Shown: one piece after another, positions 16,583 through 25,612 of the stretch | Numbering within the stretch: the first letter of the stretch is position 1 | How the letters are laid out: the number at the start of each line of letters is the position of its first letter | Assembly (NCBI GenBank): GCA_964445985.1 | Contig: CAYUMU010000062.1 | Coordinates: forward strand, 1-43,129 | Source of the DNA: CAYUMU01 sp964445985 | Lineage (GTDB): Bacteria; Planctomycetota; Planctomycetia; Pirellulales; S012-138 | Reading direction: 5' to 3' | Length of the DNA: 43,129 nucleotides | Translations under genes and position numbers: made by a program | Notes under the pieces: model-generated | Database searches by the model: none | What the model was told of the DNA's origin: nothing | Seen by the model: the letters and a program-made list of their open reading frames with translations, nothing else

Positions 16583-17629
16583 TTAACGCTGCAAAATCGG
16601 CAAGTAGTTGTTGGGCATTTGCAGAATGATGCACGACATGGCCGTGCCGTACTCGGCGCACACGGCGTCATCCATCCAGGCGCCGTCGGCCCGCTGCAAG
16701 CCGATGAGTTCCTCGCGAACCACGGGATACCACTTTTGCCAATAGTCGCCGCCGGCATGCCACATGGCTTGCACGGCGTAGTAATGTCCGTAGAAGAAAT
16801 GCCCATGCCGGTTGAAGCGTCCGCGGGGCATTTCCTGCACCAGGTAATCGAGGCCCTTTTTGATTTCTGGCCCGTCGTACCCGGCGCTGTAGAGAGCCAC
16901 CACGCCGGCCGCCGAGCGGGGAAAGGCGCTGGGACCGCCGGTGGGCAAGTACATGAAGCCGCCGTCGGGGTTTTGACTTCGCTTGACGTATTCAATGCAG
17001 GCATCGACGGTGGCCTTGGGCACGTACAGCCCCGCGTTGCGCGCCGCGCGGAGGGCCATGATCTGGCAAATGGTCACCGAAATATCGGCATCGTGCGGCT
17101 GCGGCTGATAGCGCCAACCGCCTTCATCGTTTTGAGTATCGATGATGAGCTGCACGGCCTTCTTGAGTTTTTCGCGGATATCGGCCCGCGTGGTCATGCC
17201 GTAAGCTTCGGACAGAAACAGCGTGGAGAAGCCGTGGCCATACATGGGGCCGTGGCTGGCGCTTTCGGGCAGCACAATAAAGCCATCGTCCTGGGCGTGA
17301 CCGAGCAGGAAATCGACCACCCGCGCGCATTGCTGGCCAAGGGGGCCGCGGTCGGGGGTGCTGCCCGAGGCCATGAAGGCCATGCCCGCCAAAGCGCACA
17401 CGCCCACGTTGCGGCTGTATCCGCCCGAGCCGAACGAGCCATCGTCGTTCTGGCGCGCGGCCAGGTAGCCCAGGCCGAGGTCGATGGCCGATTGCGTGCG
17501 GTCGGTGAGCAGGTCGACCGCCGAGCGTTCGGGGTCGAAGCCTTGGGATAGCAGCCAGCGATGCCCAGCCGACGCGGCAAGTACACCGGCACTCCCAGCC
17601 AGAAAACTGCGGCGACTGATTCGCGGCAT
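16583..17629 (-). CDS. Tat-exported prenyltransferase/squalene-cyclase-like alpha/alpha-barrel protein
   Basis: A 348-residue protein. A twin-arginine signal (ISRRSFLAGSAGVLAASAG) precedes repeats of the prenyltransferase/squalene-oxidase type: ALAYLAARQNDDGSFG-like words recur as AIDLGLGYLAARQNDDGS, IIDTQNDEGGWRYQ, CIEYVKRSQNPDGGF and GLQRADGAWMDD. Such repeats build an alpha/alpha toroid; the DxDD acid of true squalene-hopene cyclases is not apparent. I infer a secreted binding or scaffold protein rather than a cyclase. GAGGG precedes the ATG at 17629. It is the last gene of the minus-strand envelope group. Confidence 0.75.
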   Translation of the reverse strand: MPRISRRSFLAGSAGVLAASAGHRWLLSQGFDPERSAVDLLTDRTQSAIDLGLGYLAARQNDDGSFGSGGYSRNVGVCALAGMAFMASGSTPDRGPLGQQCARVVDFLLGHAQDDGFIVLPESASHGPMYGHGFSTLFLSEAYGMTTRADIREKLKKAVQLIIDTQNDEGGWRYQPQPHDADISVTICQIMALRAARNAGLYVPKATVDACIEYVKRSQNPDGGFMYLPTGGPSAFPRSAAGVVALYSAGYDGPEIKKGLDYLVQEMPRGRFNRHGHFFYGHYYAVQAMWHAGGDYWQKWYPVVREELIGLQRADGAWMDDAVCAEYGTAMSCIILQMPNNYLPILQR

Positions 17630-17758
17630 CGGGAACCCTCTTGCTGCTAGGTGAATGGAGCGCGGCGTTTGCTCCCCAAAAGTAACCAGCCTGGGCGAGC
17701 AGAAGCCGATGCTCATGCCAACCCAAACTGCTCCCTGGCCGGGGAAGCCACCCGCCTA

Positions 17759-18721
17759 TTATGGGGTGGAACGGTACTGTTCCGCCAGTCTTCTAAAATA
17801 TCGTTCAATCAACGGGGCATATTGCGGCAGATATTCGCCGGTGGGCACGTTCAGCATGGCCTCGCGCACATGGGGTGGCAGATGCCCCCACACGTCTTTC
17901 ATCAGCTCGCCGCGGAGGGCGGTTTCGCTGGCCTCCACGGCGCCCTCGCGAAGATCCTGGTCGCTATCCAGCGGGTTCTGGCCCGGGGCGCGATTGCCGT
18001 CGCCGGCCTGGCCATCTTGGGGTTGCCCCTTGGGCTTGTCTGGCTGGTCTTGGTTCACGTTGCTGCGCGAGGCGATCTGTTGCTGCTGATTGTTTTGATC
18101 GCTGGGAGGGCTCCCGCTGCTTTGCGGCTGTTGCGATTGCTCGATCAACTTCGCCAATTGGTCGAGAATGTCTTGTTGCTGCCGCTGCGTTTGCGCCCCG
18201 GCATCTTGTTCGGCCAACCGCTGCTGGGCGAATTGCATCATGCGGCCAATCTCCTGCAGCGGGTTGGAGGCTTCGCCAATGTCTTCGCCCGGGATGGGCA
18301 CCGTGGGCCGCGCGGGATCAGACCGACCCGGGTCCGTGTCCGACGACGGCTTTTCCTGGCCAGGCTCGGAGGGCGACGGCTCCTTCTGAGGGGCGATGTT
18401 CTTGGGGGCCTCGTTCTTGGGCGCACTGCGCACTTCTTTTTCCAGGCCTTCGAACAGATCGCCGGTCAGGTCGTCCAGGAGCGCAGGGTTGGGGGCTAGG
18501 GGTTGGGGGCTGGGGGTTGGGGACTGGGGGAGTGCTTCGTTGGCTGGTGGGGGCGATTGTGCCGGGGCATCTTTGCCAGCAAGGCCAAACAGCAGGCTCA
18601 TCGCGGCCAACGCAGTCAAGCAACGCGACCCAAGGGCGAAGCGGATCGTGCTCCCGCGTGCCAGGCGGGGCAAGGTAGCGCAGGGCTCGCCGCCAAGGGT
18701 TAAGAAAGATGGAAACATCAT
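17759..18721 (-). CDS. Pro/Gln-rich exported protein of the BatA gene group
   Basis: A 320-residue protein with an N-terminal hydrophobic export segment (about 32-54, LTALAAMSLLFGLAG). A long Pro/Ser/Gln/Asn-rich low-complexity region (55-240) follows. It ends in a compact conserved-looking tail: VWGHLPPHVREAMLN, then EYLPQYAPLIERYFRRLAEQ. I have seen the tail type in planctomycete proteins next to DUF4175-like genes; it has no known function. It starts 21 bp after the long DUF4175-like gene and is surely co-transcribed. The codons for about residues 63-78 lie in a polyadic GGGGTTGGGGGCT tract (plus strand 18486-18533). Confidence 0.7.
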   Translation of the reverse strand: MMFPSFLTLGGEPCATLPRLARGSTIRFALGSRCLTALAAMSLLFGLAGKDAPAQSPPPANEALPQSPTPSPQPLAPNPALLDDLTGDLFEGLEKEVRSAPKNEAPKNIAPQKEPSPSEPGQEKPSSDTDPGRSDPARPTVPIPGEDIGEASNPLQEIGRMMQFAQQRLAEQDAGAQTQRQQQDILDQLAKLIEQSQQPQSSGSPPSDQNNQQQQIASRSNVNQDQPDKPKGQPQDGQAGDGNRAPGQNPLDSDQDLREGAVEASETALRGELMKDVWGHLPPHVREAMLNVPTGEYLPQYAPLIERYFRRLAEQYRSTP

Positions 18722-18742
18722 TGTGAGGAGCCTTGTGTCTGC

Positions 18743-21700
18743 TTATGGGGTCGGCGACTTGAGGTCTTCGAGCTTCAAATCGTCGAGTTTGAAATCATCC
18801 AGTTTTAAGTCGGGCACTTCCCGCGGCGAATCTGGTTCGGTGTCGTCTGCCGCGGGTTGCGACAGGTTGAGCAGCAGTTCGGCCAGGCGGCCCTGTTCCG
18901 CGGCGATTTGCTCGTATTGCCGCTGGGCAGCCTCGGGAAGCTGCTGCTGGTTGGGCCAGGCCTCCGCCAACTTTTCGGTGCGCTGTTTAAGGTCTTCTTG
19001 CATGCTCTTGAGCAGCTTGAGCTGAGCCAGCGGCGGGATGCCGTCTTGGGGCTGCTGGCCGGCCGGGTTTTGGCCCGCCGGGTTGCCTTGCTGGGGTTGG
19101 CCCGCTGGCGGGGTATTGTTGCCGGCTTCGAGAGCCGCGACCAATTGCGATAGTCGCCGCAAGGCGTCGCTGGCGGCGGTGGTCATTTCCACGGTGTAGT
19201 TGGCTTGTTCCAACAGCCGTGACGCTCGGGCCATATCGTCGCTGGCGTATTGCAGGGTGACGGCAAAGACTTCGGCGCCCGCCACCATGCGGCGAAGCTC
19301 GTCGGCCTCGGCCTGGAGCAGGGCCTCTTGCCGGGCAGCGTCGCGCGCCGTTTGCTGCTCTGCCCGAGTGGGCGCGCGCTGGGCCGCCAGGTTGGCCAAC
19401 CGCTGGGCTTCGTCCACCAAGGTTTGTTGCCGGTCGCGAAGGCCGCGCAGCCGGTCTTCAATTTTGGCCAACTGTTCTTCGGCCAGGTCACGCTCGGCTT
19501 GCCGACGGCGTTGTTCCAATTCTTGCTGGGCTTTGTCGAGATCTTGCAGGGCGTCTTCGGCGGCCTGCTCGGCATCGGCCGCGCGATTGTCGCCGCTGGC
19601 ATTGGCCGCCTGCTGCATTTGCTCGCCAGCCCGCGAGAGCGATTTGCCTGCCTGTTCTGCCTGAAGGCGTTCCAACTTCCGGCTCAGGCGGGCCGCCTCT
19701 TCTTGCAAGGCTTGCTGCTCTTTTTGCAACCGCTGGAGCTTGCGCTGCTGCTCGGCGGGATTGCTGGCGGCGGCTTTCGCCTGGTCGCGGAGGCCTTGTT
19801 GCCGCTCTTGGAGCGATTTGAGTTCGGCCTCGGCCTCGCGAAGTTTTTCAATCAGTCGCGACAGTTCATGCTCGCGGCGGTTGGCGAGAATGTTGAGCAT
19901 TTCTTCCAAGCCAGACGAGGCGGCCTGCTGGTCGCCCAGGGCCTGGCCCACCTGGTTTTGCTCCACTTGCTGGCTGGCCTGGCGAAGCCGGTTGCTGAGC
20001 CCCGCCGAGCGGGCGTGGTGCAGCGCGTCGGCCAGCACGCCGGCGGCCAGGGGATCGGCCTCTTGCAACTCGCGGTTCATGCGTTCCATGGTTTGCTGAA
20101 CCACGTCCAACCGGCGCGCCAGTTCGTCTTCACGCTTGGCGAGCTGCCGCAGATCGGTTTGCTGTTGAGGCGTGAGATTCTGGAAGTCTTTGGTCACGGT
20201 GTCGCGGGCGACGGCCGCCGTTTGCGCGGCGACCTCGTCGTGCTCGCGGCGCAGCGCGCCGATCTCGCGTGAGAAGCGGCGGTAGTTGTCCCACTGGGTC
20301 ATGTCGGCCTGGAGCTTTTCGAGCGCGGCGATCACGGCGTCTTGATGGCCGGTGGCCGTGCCCAACAGGGTAGGCACGCTTTCATCCACGGCCACCTGAT
20401 CGGCCGGATCGTCATCGAAGGCGGCCTGCACTTGTCGCGTGGCCTGGGGCAGTTGCCGCGACAGAGGTTCCAGATGACTCTGTTCCAGGCTGCCGAGCTG
20501 ATTTGCCAGCAGTTCCAATCGACGGCGAGTGTCGGAGGCATCCAGCCCATTGCGTTGCAGCGAAGCTTGGAGCCGAGCCACTTCGGCCGGCAATCCTCGC
20601 TCGGGATCGGCGAGCCCTTGCCGCACCTGGCCTTGCAAAGAAACCGCGCCTTTGAGCTGATCGAAGCCAGGCTGACGCAGGCCGCCGAGGTTTTCCAACT
20701 CCAGTTGCACTTGGGAAACGCCGCTGCGAGCCTGCCGCTGCAGGGCCAGCATTTCGGCCAGATGCGAAAGCAGTTCGCTTTGCTGCTGGGTAAGGCGATC
20801 CAGCAGTTCGGCCTGGCTGGCCACGACCAATCGCAGGGGGGGCGTCGAGGCGCCCTCGCTGCCGCGATAGTCGCGCGCGATCACGGTGACTTCCACCTGA
20901 GTTTTCGGCGGCAGCTTGAGCGACGCCAGCGACCAGCGATAGGGCACGGCCAACGATTCGCCCAGGTTGGGGCTGGCTAAGCCCTCGGGCCGAGCGGGCG
21001 GCGCCGCGGGGCCCTGGTGGATAACGAGCTGTTGAGGTGCCTGATCGGAGCGGTCGCTGCGCGTGTATCGCAAGGAAACGTCGCGGATGGCCGTGCGATC
21101 TTCTTGAATGTTGGCCAGCAGTGCCAATTCGGCGTCGGCGGCCACGTACAGACTGCCCTGTTCGTCGGGCCGCGGTTCGCTGAGCACCACTTGCGGTGGC
21201 TGGTCGGGCAGGCTGGTAATATCGTAAGACTCGGCCTGGGTTCCCGCGAAGCCCGACTTGCCCACCAGGCGAAGGCTGTAAGCGCCGCTGGTGGCAACCG
21301 TGGGCTGTTCGGCAAGCAACGCGCTACTCGCGGCGCCACCGCCGAGCGGAGTGGCGGCGGCCGCGGCGGCAGGCAAATGGAAGGAAAAGTTCAGCCCATC
21401 GGCGGCCACCACGCCGAGCCACTCGGCGCCGTGCATGGTGAAGTACACCGCCGAGAGCGGCATGCTGGCCTGGCCGGCGAATTCGATGCGGGTGCCTTGC
21501 AAGGCCCGAAAATGCCGGTCGGCCGCCGTGGCGGGCCAGGCGGTGTACGCTGGCGGATGGAGCGTGACTTTGAGGTCGGCGATCGTGGGGGTATCGACCA
21601 CTTCAATATGAATGGGATCGCGCCGCATGCTGCGATCGTCGCCCCCTTCGGCCCACAGGGTGAGCGAAGTTTGCACGTCGGGCAGCTGGAAGGGGAGCAC

Positions 21701-22438
21701 CTCGCCTTGCGGACGCAGTTCCACAATTTGCGGTTCCTGTCCCTCGAAGGCCAGGTGCATGGTGATTAGCTCGGGCAGCGCGCGGTTTTCGCGATCGACA
21801 ATTTCCAAGCCCAAGTTGCTGCCGCGGGCAATGGCCGCCGGACCGCGCACCACCAACTGCGTTTGCCGCGGCCAGGGATGATTACCCCAGGGGTGAAGCT
21901 GCCGCAGCGCCGCCACGGCGGTCAGCCGCGGCTCGGCGATCGCCAGCGCGGCGACCAACAGCATCAGGCCCCCGGCCACGGCGGCCGCCTTGAGCACGGG
22001 GCGGGTTTCGATCACCCGCTGGCGCCGCAGCGGGCGAACATCGTCGGCCACTTGCAGCACCACGGCTCGGCGCAGCGTGGCTGAGCCGGCCAGTACATCG
22101 TCTGCGGGGTCGGCCAGGAACTGGAGCGTGGAAGCCAACCGATCGCGGAGCGGGGGGAAGCGTCGTTCGAGCCGCAAGGCCAGATTGGTATCCGACAACC
22201 GCGCCCGGGCTCGTCGAACCACCAACCACCAGAGGGCCGCCGCCAAAGTCGCCAGGCTGGCCACCCAGATCAGCATCCGTCCGCCCAGGTCGTCGAGCCG
22301 GGCCAGGTAGTCCAAGAGGCCCACGGCCAAGAAGACGGCCAAGGCAATCGCGGCCAGCCAGGCGAAGCCATGCAATAAGGATAGCCCTCGCACCTTGCGG
22401 CGCAGCGAGACGATCCATTCTTGCAGAGGATGCAACAT
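18743..22438 (-). CDS. DUF4175-like membrane protein with very long coiled coil
   Basis: A 1231-residue protein. Two membrane helices lie near the N-terminus (about 23-44 and 53-73), followed by a large periplasmic beta-rich part (about 150-520; PPAYTAWPATAADRHF and similar Ig-like stretches). A Gln/Glu/Ala/Arg-rich coiled coil runs from about 550 to 1150, and a Pro/Gln-rich tail comes last. This architecture matches the DUF4175/TIGR02302-like proteins found with BatA/VWA genes in planctomycetes and alphaproteobacteria. The biochemical role is unknown; an envelope-spanning tether or mechanical element is inference. The start is supported by its fit to the membrane helix; no strong Shine-Dalgarno is visible. 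The spacer upstream is unusually long for this gene group and full of repeats. Confidence 0.75.
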   Translation of the reverse strand: MLHPLQEWIVSLRRKVRGLSLLHGFAWLAAIALAVFLAVGLLDYLARLDDLGGRMLIWVASLATLAAALWWLVVRRARARLSDTNLALRLERRFPPLRDRLASTLQFLADPADDVLAGSATLRRAVVLQVADDVRPLRRQRVIETRPVLKAAAVAGGLMLLVAALAIAEPRLTAVAALRQLHPWGNHPWPRQTQLVVRGPAAIARGSNLGLEIVDRENRALPELITMHLAFEGQEPQIVELRPQGEVLPFQLPDVQTSLTLWAEGGDDRSMRRDPIHIEVVDTPTIADLKVTLHPPAYTAWPATAADRHFRALQGTRIEFAGQASMPLSAVYFTMHGAEWLGVVAADGLNFSFHLPAAAAAATPLGGGAASSALLAEQPTVATSGAYSLRLVGKSGFAGTQAESYDITSLPDQPPQVVLSEPRPDEQGSLYVAADAELALLANIQEDRTAIRDVSLRYTRSDRSDQAPQQLVIHQGPAAPPARPEGLASPNLGESLAVPYRWSLASLKLPPKTQVEVTVIARDYRGSEGASTPPLRLVVASQAELLDRLTQQQSELLSHLAEMLALQRQARSGVSQVQLELENLGGLRQPGFDQLKGAVSLQGQVRQGLADPERGLPAEVARLQASLQRNGLDASDTRRRLELLANQLGSLEQSHLEPLSRQLPQATRQVQAAFDDDPADQVAVDESVPTLLGTATGHQDAVIAALEKLQADMTQWDNYRRFSREIGALRREHDEVAAQTAAVARDTVTKDFQNLTPQQQTDLRQLAKREDELARRLDVVQQTMERMNRELQEADPLAAGVLADALHHARSAGLSNRLRQASQQVEQNQVGQALGDQQAASSGLEEMLNILANRREHELSRLIEKLREAEAELKSLQERQQGLRDQAKAAASNPAEQQRKLQRLQKEQQALQEEAARLSRKLERLQAEQAGKSLSRAGEQMQQAANASGDNRAADAEQAAEDALQDLDKAQQELEQRRRQAERDLAEEQLAKIEDRLRGLRDRQQTLVDEAQRLANLAAQRAPTRAEQQTARDAARQEALLQAEADELRRMVAGAEVFAVTLQYASDDMARASRLLEQANYTVEMTTAASDALRRLSQLVAALEAGNNTPPAGQPQQGNPAGQNPAGQQPQDGIPPLAQLKLLKSMQEDLKQRTEKLAEAWPNQQQLPEAAQRQYEQIAAEQGRLAELLLNLSQPAADDTEPDSPREVPDLKLDDFKLDDLKLEDLKSPTP

Positions 22439-22506
22439 TGGGGGGGATGCCTTTTATTACTATTAACGCCGACCTGAATGAGAGCGGCCGTGCCTCATAC
22501 ATATTT

Positions 22507-22734
22507 AACCCCGAAGGGGTTTACAGCCAGTAGCCGGCGGTTGAGCGTAGCGACACCGCCGGGAATCCAAGCACAAAATTCTCATCGACCCCGGTTAGGG
22601 GTCGCAACCGCGTTGACGGCTTGTTCCACCCGGCTGTCATCCTTTCAGGATGAACACAGCAAATTTCAACCCGCTGACCCCAGGGTTGTCGCTGCGCTCA
22701 AACCCTGGCTACGAGCTGCAATCCCTGCCGGGAT
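22507..22734. repeat. Array of six short hairpins (planctomycete-type intergenic palindromic repeat)
   Basis: Six perfect inverted pairs follow in order: AACCCC/GGGGTT (22507-22521), CCGGCGGT/ACCGCCGG (22534-22562), GACCCC/GGGGTC (22587-22603), CATCCT/AGGATG (22638-22652), CCAGGGTT/AACCCTGG (22680-22708) and ATCCC/GGGAT (22721-22734). A plus-strand frame of 109 codons covers it but is not a credible gene. Similar strings of GC-rich hairpins recur between genes in planctomycete genomes as I remember them. Role unknown: structured RNA, REP-like element, or both. Confidence 0.7.
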
Positions 22735-22860
22735 GAAAACCTGGAGGTCACATGCCCCACTGACGCTTCATCATTTGTCAGGAATAGCCGCCGAAGTCTT
22801 GCTGTAATAGCTCAGTGTTGTTCAATCTAAAAGCGGGAAGATATAAATTGGCCGCTCCTT

Positions 22861-22958
22861 AGGAACGCACGAAAAATAACTTCCGGTTTTCTACAATTCC
22901 TTCACTGGCGGGGCCATGCGAGCACGGCTGAAACGCCGAAGTTGTTTTTCATCAGTTA
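22861..22958 (+). mobile_element. 98-bp MITE-like element, copy 2, with 3-bp target duplication
   Basis: It is identical, inverted, to 6979-7076. Both flanks are CTT (22858-22860 and 22959-22961). The restored target would read CTCCTTAAGGG, nearly palindromic. It sits in the gap between two genes of the envelope operon and is transcribed with them or blocks them. Confidence 0.85.
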
Positions 22959-23040
22959 CTTAAGGGCCGTCGAAGAATGACTTCCCGCAGTGCAGTTCGT
23001 GTCCCAGCCGATGTTGATTGTAGAGTCGTATCCGCCGCGT

Positions 23041-23068
23041 CTGGATTCCCGCCTTCGCGGGAATGACG
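23041..23068. repeat. REP-like palindrome ATTCCCGC-N4-GCGGGAAT
   Basis: ATTCCCGC (23045-23052) and GCGGGAAT (23057-23064) make an 8-bp perfect stem with a CTTC loop, in the context CTGGATTCCC...GGGAATGAC. This word is one of the most widespread dispersed palindromes in bacteria. It lies between copy 2 of the 98-bp element and the end of the upstream gene. Confidence 0.7.
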
Positions 23069-23137
23069 GGGTCGCGACGGAAGATAAATTGTCCACGCCA
23101 ATTCGGGATGTAAGTGATCGACAACCTCTCAACCGAA

Positions 23138-25612
23138 TTATAGCAAACCTTTAGACTTGCGCAAAATCCACTCCGCCACCAGCACCAGCAGCAGCAAGAG
23201 CGGAACGGGAAACCAGTTCCACAATTCAAAGGGCTGCAGCGGTTCCAGCACCACCTCGCGCCCTTGAGGTAAATCGGCCGCCAACGACGAGGCCTGGCTG
23301 AAGCGGTACAGCCGGCCGTAGCCCCGCTGGGAAAGGTTCTTGTCGCCCGTCCGTTTTTGGGCCTCCAGGTAGGGGCCTTCCGCCGCCTGGCGCAGTTCGT
23401 TCAAGTCCACTTGAAGCCGCGCCAATTCGCCGGGCGGCGGTTCCACTTCGAAGTCGACACTCGGCGCGGGGGCCGGCAAGTTGGGAGAAACCACCCAGGC
23501 GTGGTAACGCCCCACCGCCGCGCTCGGGAACACGCCGGTGAACACGCCGCGGCGATTGGCCGAACGGCTCAGGCTCACGCGGCGGCTCTTGTCGCCCTCC
23601 CGCTCCACAACCACCACCACGCCGCCGTCGTCGGCCGGGGCCTGGCGGTCGTCGCGAAACCGCACTTGCAGATCGACGTTTTCCCCGCTGCGATACTTGC
23701 GGTGGAACGTCGTGAGCTCGGCCGGTTGCTGCCCCAGCAGTTTCGAGCGACTCAAGTAGCGAATGGTTTGCACCCAGTACCGGCCGAACAGCACGTCGCC
23801 CAGCCGGATCCGCCATCGCTGGGTTTCGTCGGTGGCGTGGAACACCACGGTGCCAGCCCCGACAAATTGCTCCAAAATGACCGGTGCCAGGCGGCCTTCG
23901 GCCGTGCGCCGCGTGGGATGCTCGGCCAGCACGCGGGCAGCCGGCTTGAGCCGATTGAGGTTCGCCAACCAATACAGCGGCGCCAGCCGCGACCACAGCG
24001 TAGCGGTTTCGCCCAGGCTATCGCCCAATTGCATTTGCGGGGCTGCCAGGCCTTGCGCGGTGGGCTGCACCACAAAGCCTTCGGTAAGGGGGCCCGGATC
24101 GGGCAAGCCCACGGCCGCCGCATCGAACGGAAACAGATCCGCCAGCGGCGTGCCGCGGTAAGACTCGGGCATGAAGCGAGCGCCGGCCATGAACACCACG
24201 CCGCCGCCTCGCTCCGCCACAAAGTCCACAATGTTCTGCATGACGTTGGCGCTCAGGAACGAAGGATTGACGTCCCCGAACAATAGAACGTCGTACTTGA
24301 ACAGTTCCTCGCGGCGCACGGGAAACACCCGCTGGGCCGTGCGATCGATCTCCGTGTACTCCTGGTCGGCTTCCTGCAGCACGGTGGTGAGCTGGATCGA
24401 AGGCTCGCGCTCGAGTAGCGTTTTCAGGTAGCGATATTCCCAGTTGGGATACGCCTGAACCAGCAGCACGCTGATCCGCTCGTCGGAAACGCGCACCGTG
24501 CGGGGAGGCAACCGATTGTCCTCGTCGTCTTCCTCTTCGGGCAGCACGTCGGTTTCGATCACGAATTGATAATTGACGGATTTTTCGCCGGGGACGAGCC
24601 GCCGCTCCCAGTCTTCTCGCCGAGGGCGAAAACTGAGCCGCACCGCCTGAGGTTGACCATCCGGCCCTAGGGTGACTTTGGTCTGCGCCAGGATGCCTGG
24701 CCGATCGGCCTCGCGCAGGCGGATTTCGACCTCGCGGCCTTGCAGCCCCGCGCCCGTGGCTTGCAGCTCAAAATTGAGAATGTCGCCCACAAACACGGCG
24801 TCTTCGACCAGCAGGTCGCTCAACTCCAAATTTTTGACAGGCTCTTCGCTCCCGAGCGCCACGGCAAACAGCGGCACCTGATGCTCGTTCCAGGCCGCGA
24901 TGGCCGTTTCGGCCAGGGGAGGGCCATCGGTATTGATGCCGTCGGAAAGCAGCACAATCGCCGCGGGCGGCGAACCGCGGAGGTCGGCCAACACCGTTTG
25001 AATCGCGGCGCCCAACCGGCTGGTATCGCCTTCCGCCCCCAGGTCGCGCAGCTTTTGCTTCAACTCCGGTAATTCGCCCGTCAACGTGCGGGCCGTTTCT
25101 GAGGCAAAGTAAACCTTAAGCTTGTAACGCCGGGCCAACTGGTCGAGCAACTCCCCTTCGTTTTCCAGCAGCAGTGCCTTGGCCAGGTTGATGCGGCTGG
25201 CGCCTTCGAGCTTGAGTTGCTTCAGTCGGGCTTCCCAAGCGGCTTGCGAACGGCTGTCGCCATAGCGATCCCGCGTTTGCATGCTTTGGGTGTTATCGAC
25301 AATCAACACCAGGTAGGGGAGCCCGGTGCGGTTGGGCAGCAGGGTTAGGCCGGAGAGCAGCAGCAGCATCAACCCAAACGCGGCGATTCGCAGGCCGGCC
25401 AGCGTGACGGTCACGCGAAGGCCGCGCAGTTGACGCCGCTCCCAGGCGTAGAGCAGCACAATGAAGGCAATGCCGGCGGCAATCAGCAGCGCTGAAACCC
25501 AGACGGGCAGCGTCCAAGCGGTTCGGTAACCCCAGTCGACGCCGGTTCCGGCTTCGCCGCCGCTGGCGCCAAACATGCGTTCCAACCAGTAGGGGAGGCC
25601 AAAGCCGATCAT
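23138..25612 (-). CDS. Membrane protein with VWA-like and amidotransferase-like domains
   Basis: An 824-residue protein. Two N-terminal membrane helices (about 35-60 and 72-92) are followed by a VWA-like domain opening with LIVDNTQSMQT. Asn and Gln replace the usual Asp-x-Ser, so metal binding is weakened. A beta-rich region comes next, then a class I glutamine-amidotransferase-like domain (SVLLVQAYPNWEYRYLK, later VVFMAGARF). A last membrane helix precedes the C-terminus (PVPLLLLLVLVAEWI). Its ATG overlaps the TGA of the BatA gene (ATGA). The pairing is usual in planctomycetes and Bacteroidetes-like Bat loci; the function is unknown, probably in the envelope. Confidence 0.8.
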   Translation of the reverse strand: MIGFGLPYWLERMFGASGGEAGTGVDWGYRTAWTLPVWVSALLIAAGIAFIVLLYAWERRQLRGLRVTVTLAGLRIAAFGLMLLLLSGLTLLPNRTGLPYLVLIVDNTQSMQTRDRYGDSRSQAAWEARLKQLKLEGASRINLAKALLLENEGELLDQLARRYKLKVYFASETARTLTGELPELKQKLRDLGAEGDTSRLGAAIQTVLADLRGSPPAAIVLLSDGINTDGPPLAETAIAAWNEHQVPLFAVALGSEEPVKNLELSDLLVEDAVFVGDILNFELQATGAGLQGREVEIRLREADRPGILAQTKVTLGPDGQPQAVRLSFRPRREDWERRLVPGEKSVNYQFVIETDVLPEEEDDEDNRLPPRTVRVSDERISVLLVQAYPNWEYRYLKTLLEREPSIQLTTVLQEADQEYTEIDRTAQRVFPVRREELFKYDVLLFGDVNPSFLSANVMQNIVDFVAERGGGVVFMAGARFMPESYRGTPLADLFPFDAAAVGLPDPGPLTEGFVVQPTAQGLAAPQMQLGDSLGETATLWSRLAPLYWLANLNRLKPAARVLAEHPTRRTAEGRLAPVILEQFVGAGTVVFHATDETQRWRIRLGDVLFGRYWVQTIRYLSRSKLLGQQPAELTTFHRKYRSGENVDLQVRFRDDRQAPADDGGVVVVVEREGDKSRRVSLSRSANRRGVFTGVFPSAAVGRYHAWVVSPNLPAPAPSVDFEVEPPPGELARLQVDLNELRQAAEGPYLEAQKRTGDKNLSQRGYGRLYRFSQASSLAADLPQGREVVLEPLQPFELWNWFPVPLLLLLVLVAEWILRKSKGLL

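Noticed and set aside
22478..22807. 109-codon plus-strand frame
   Set aside because: Lies wholly in the hairpin array; residues follow from the palindromes.
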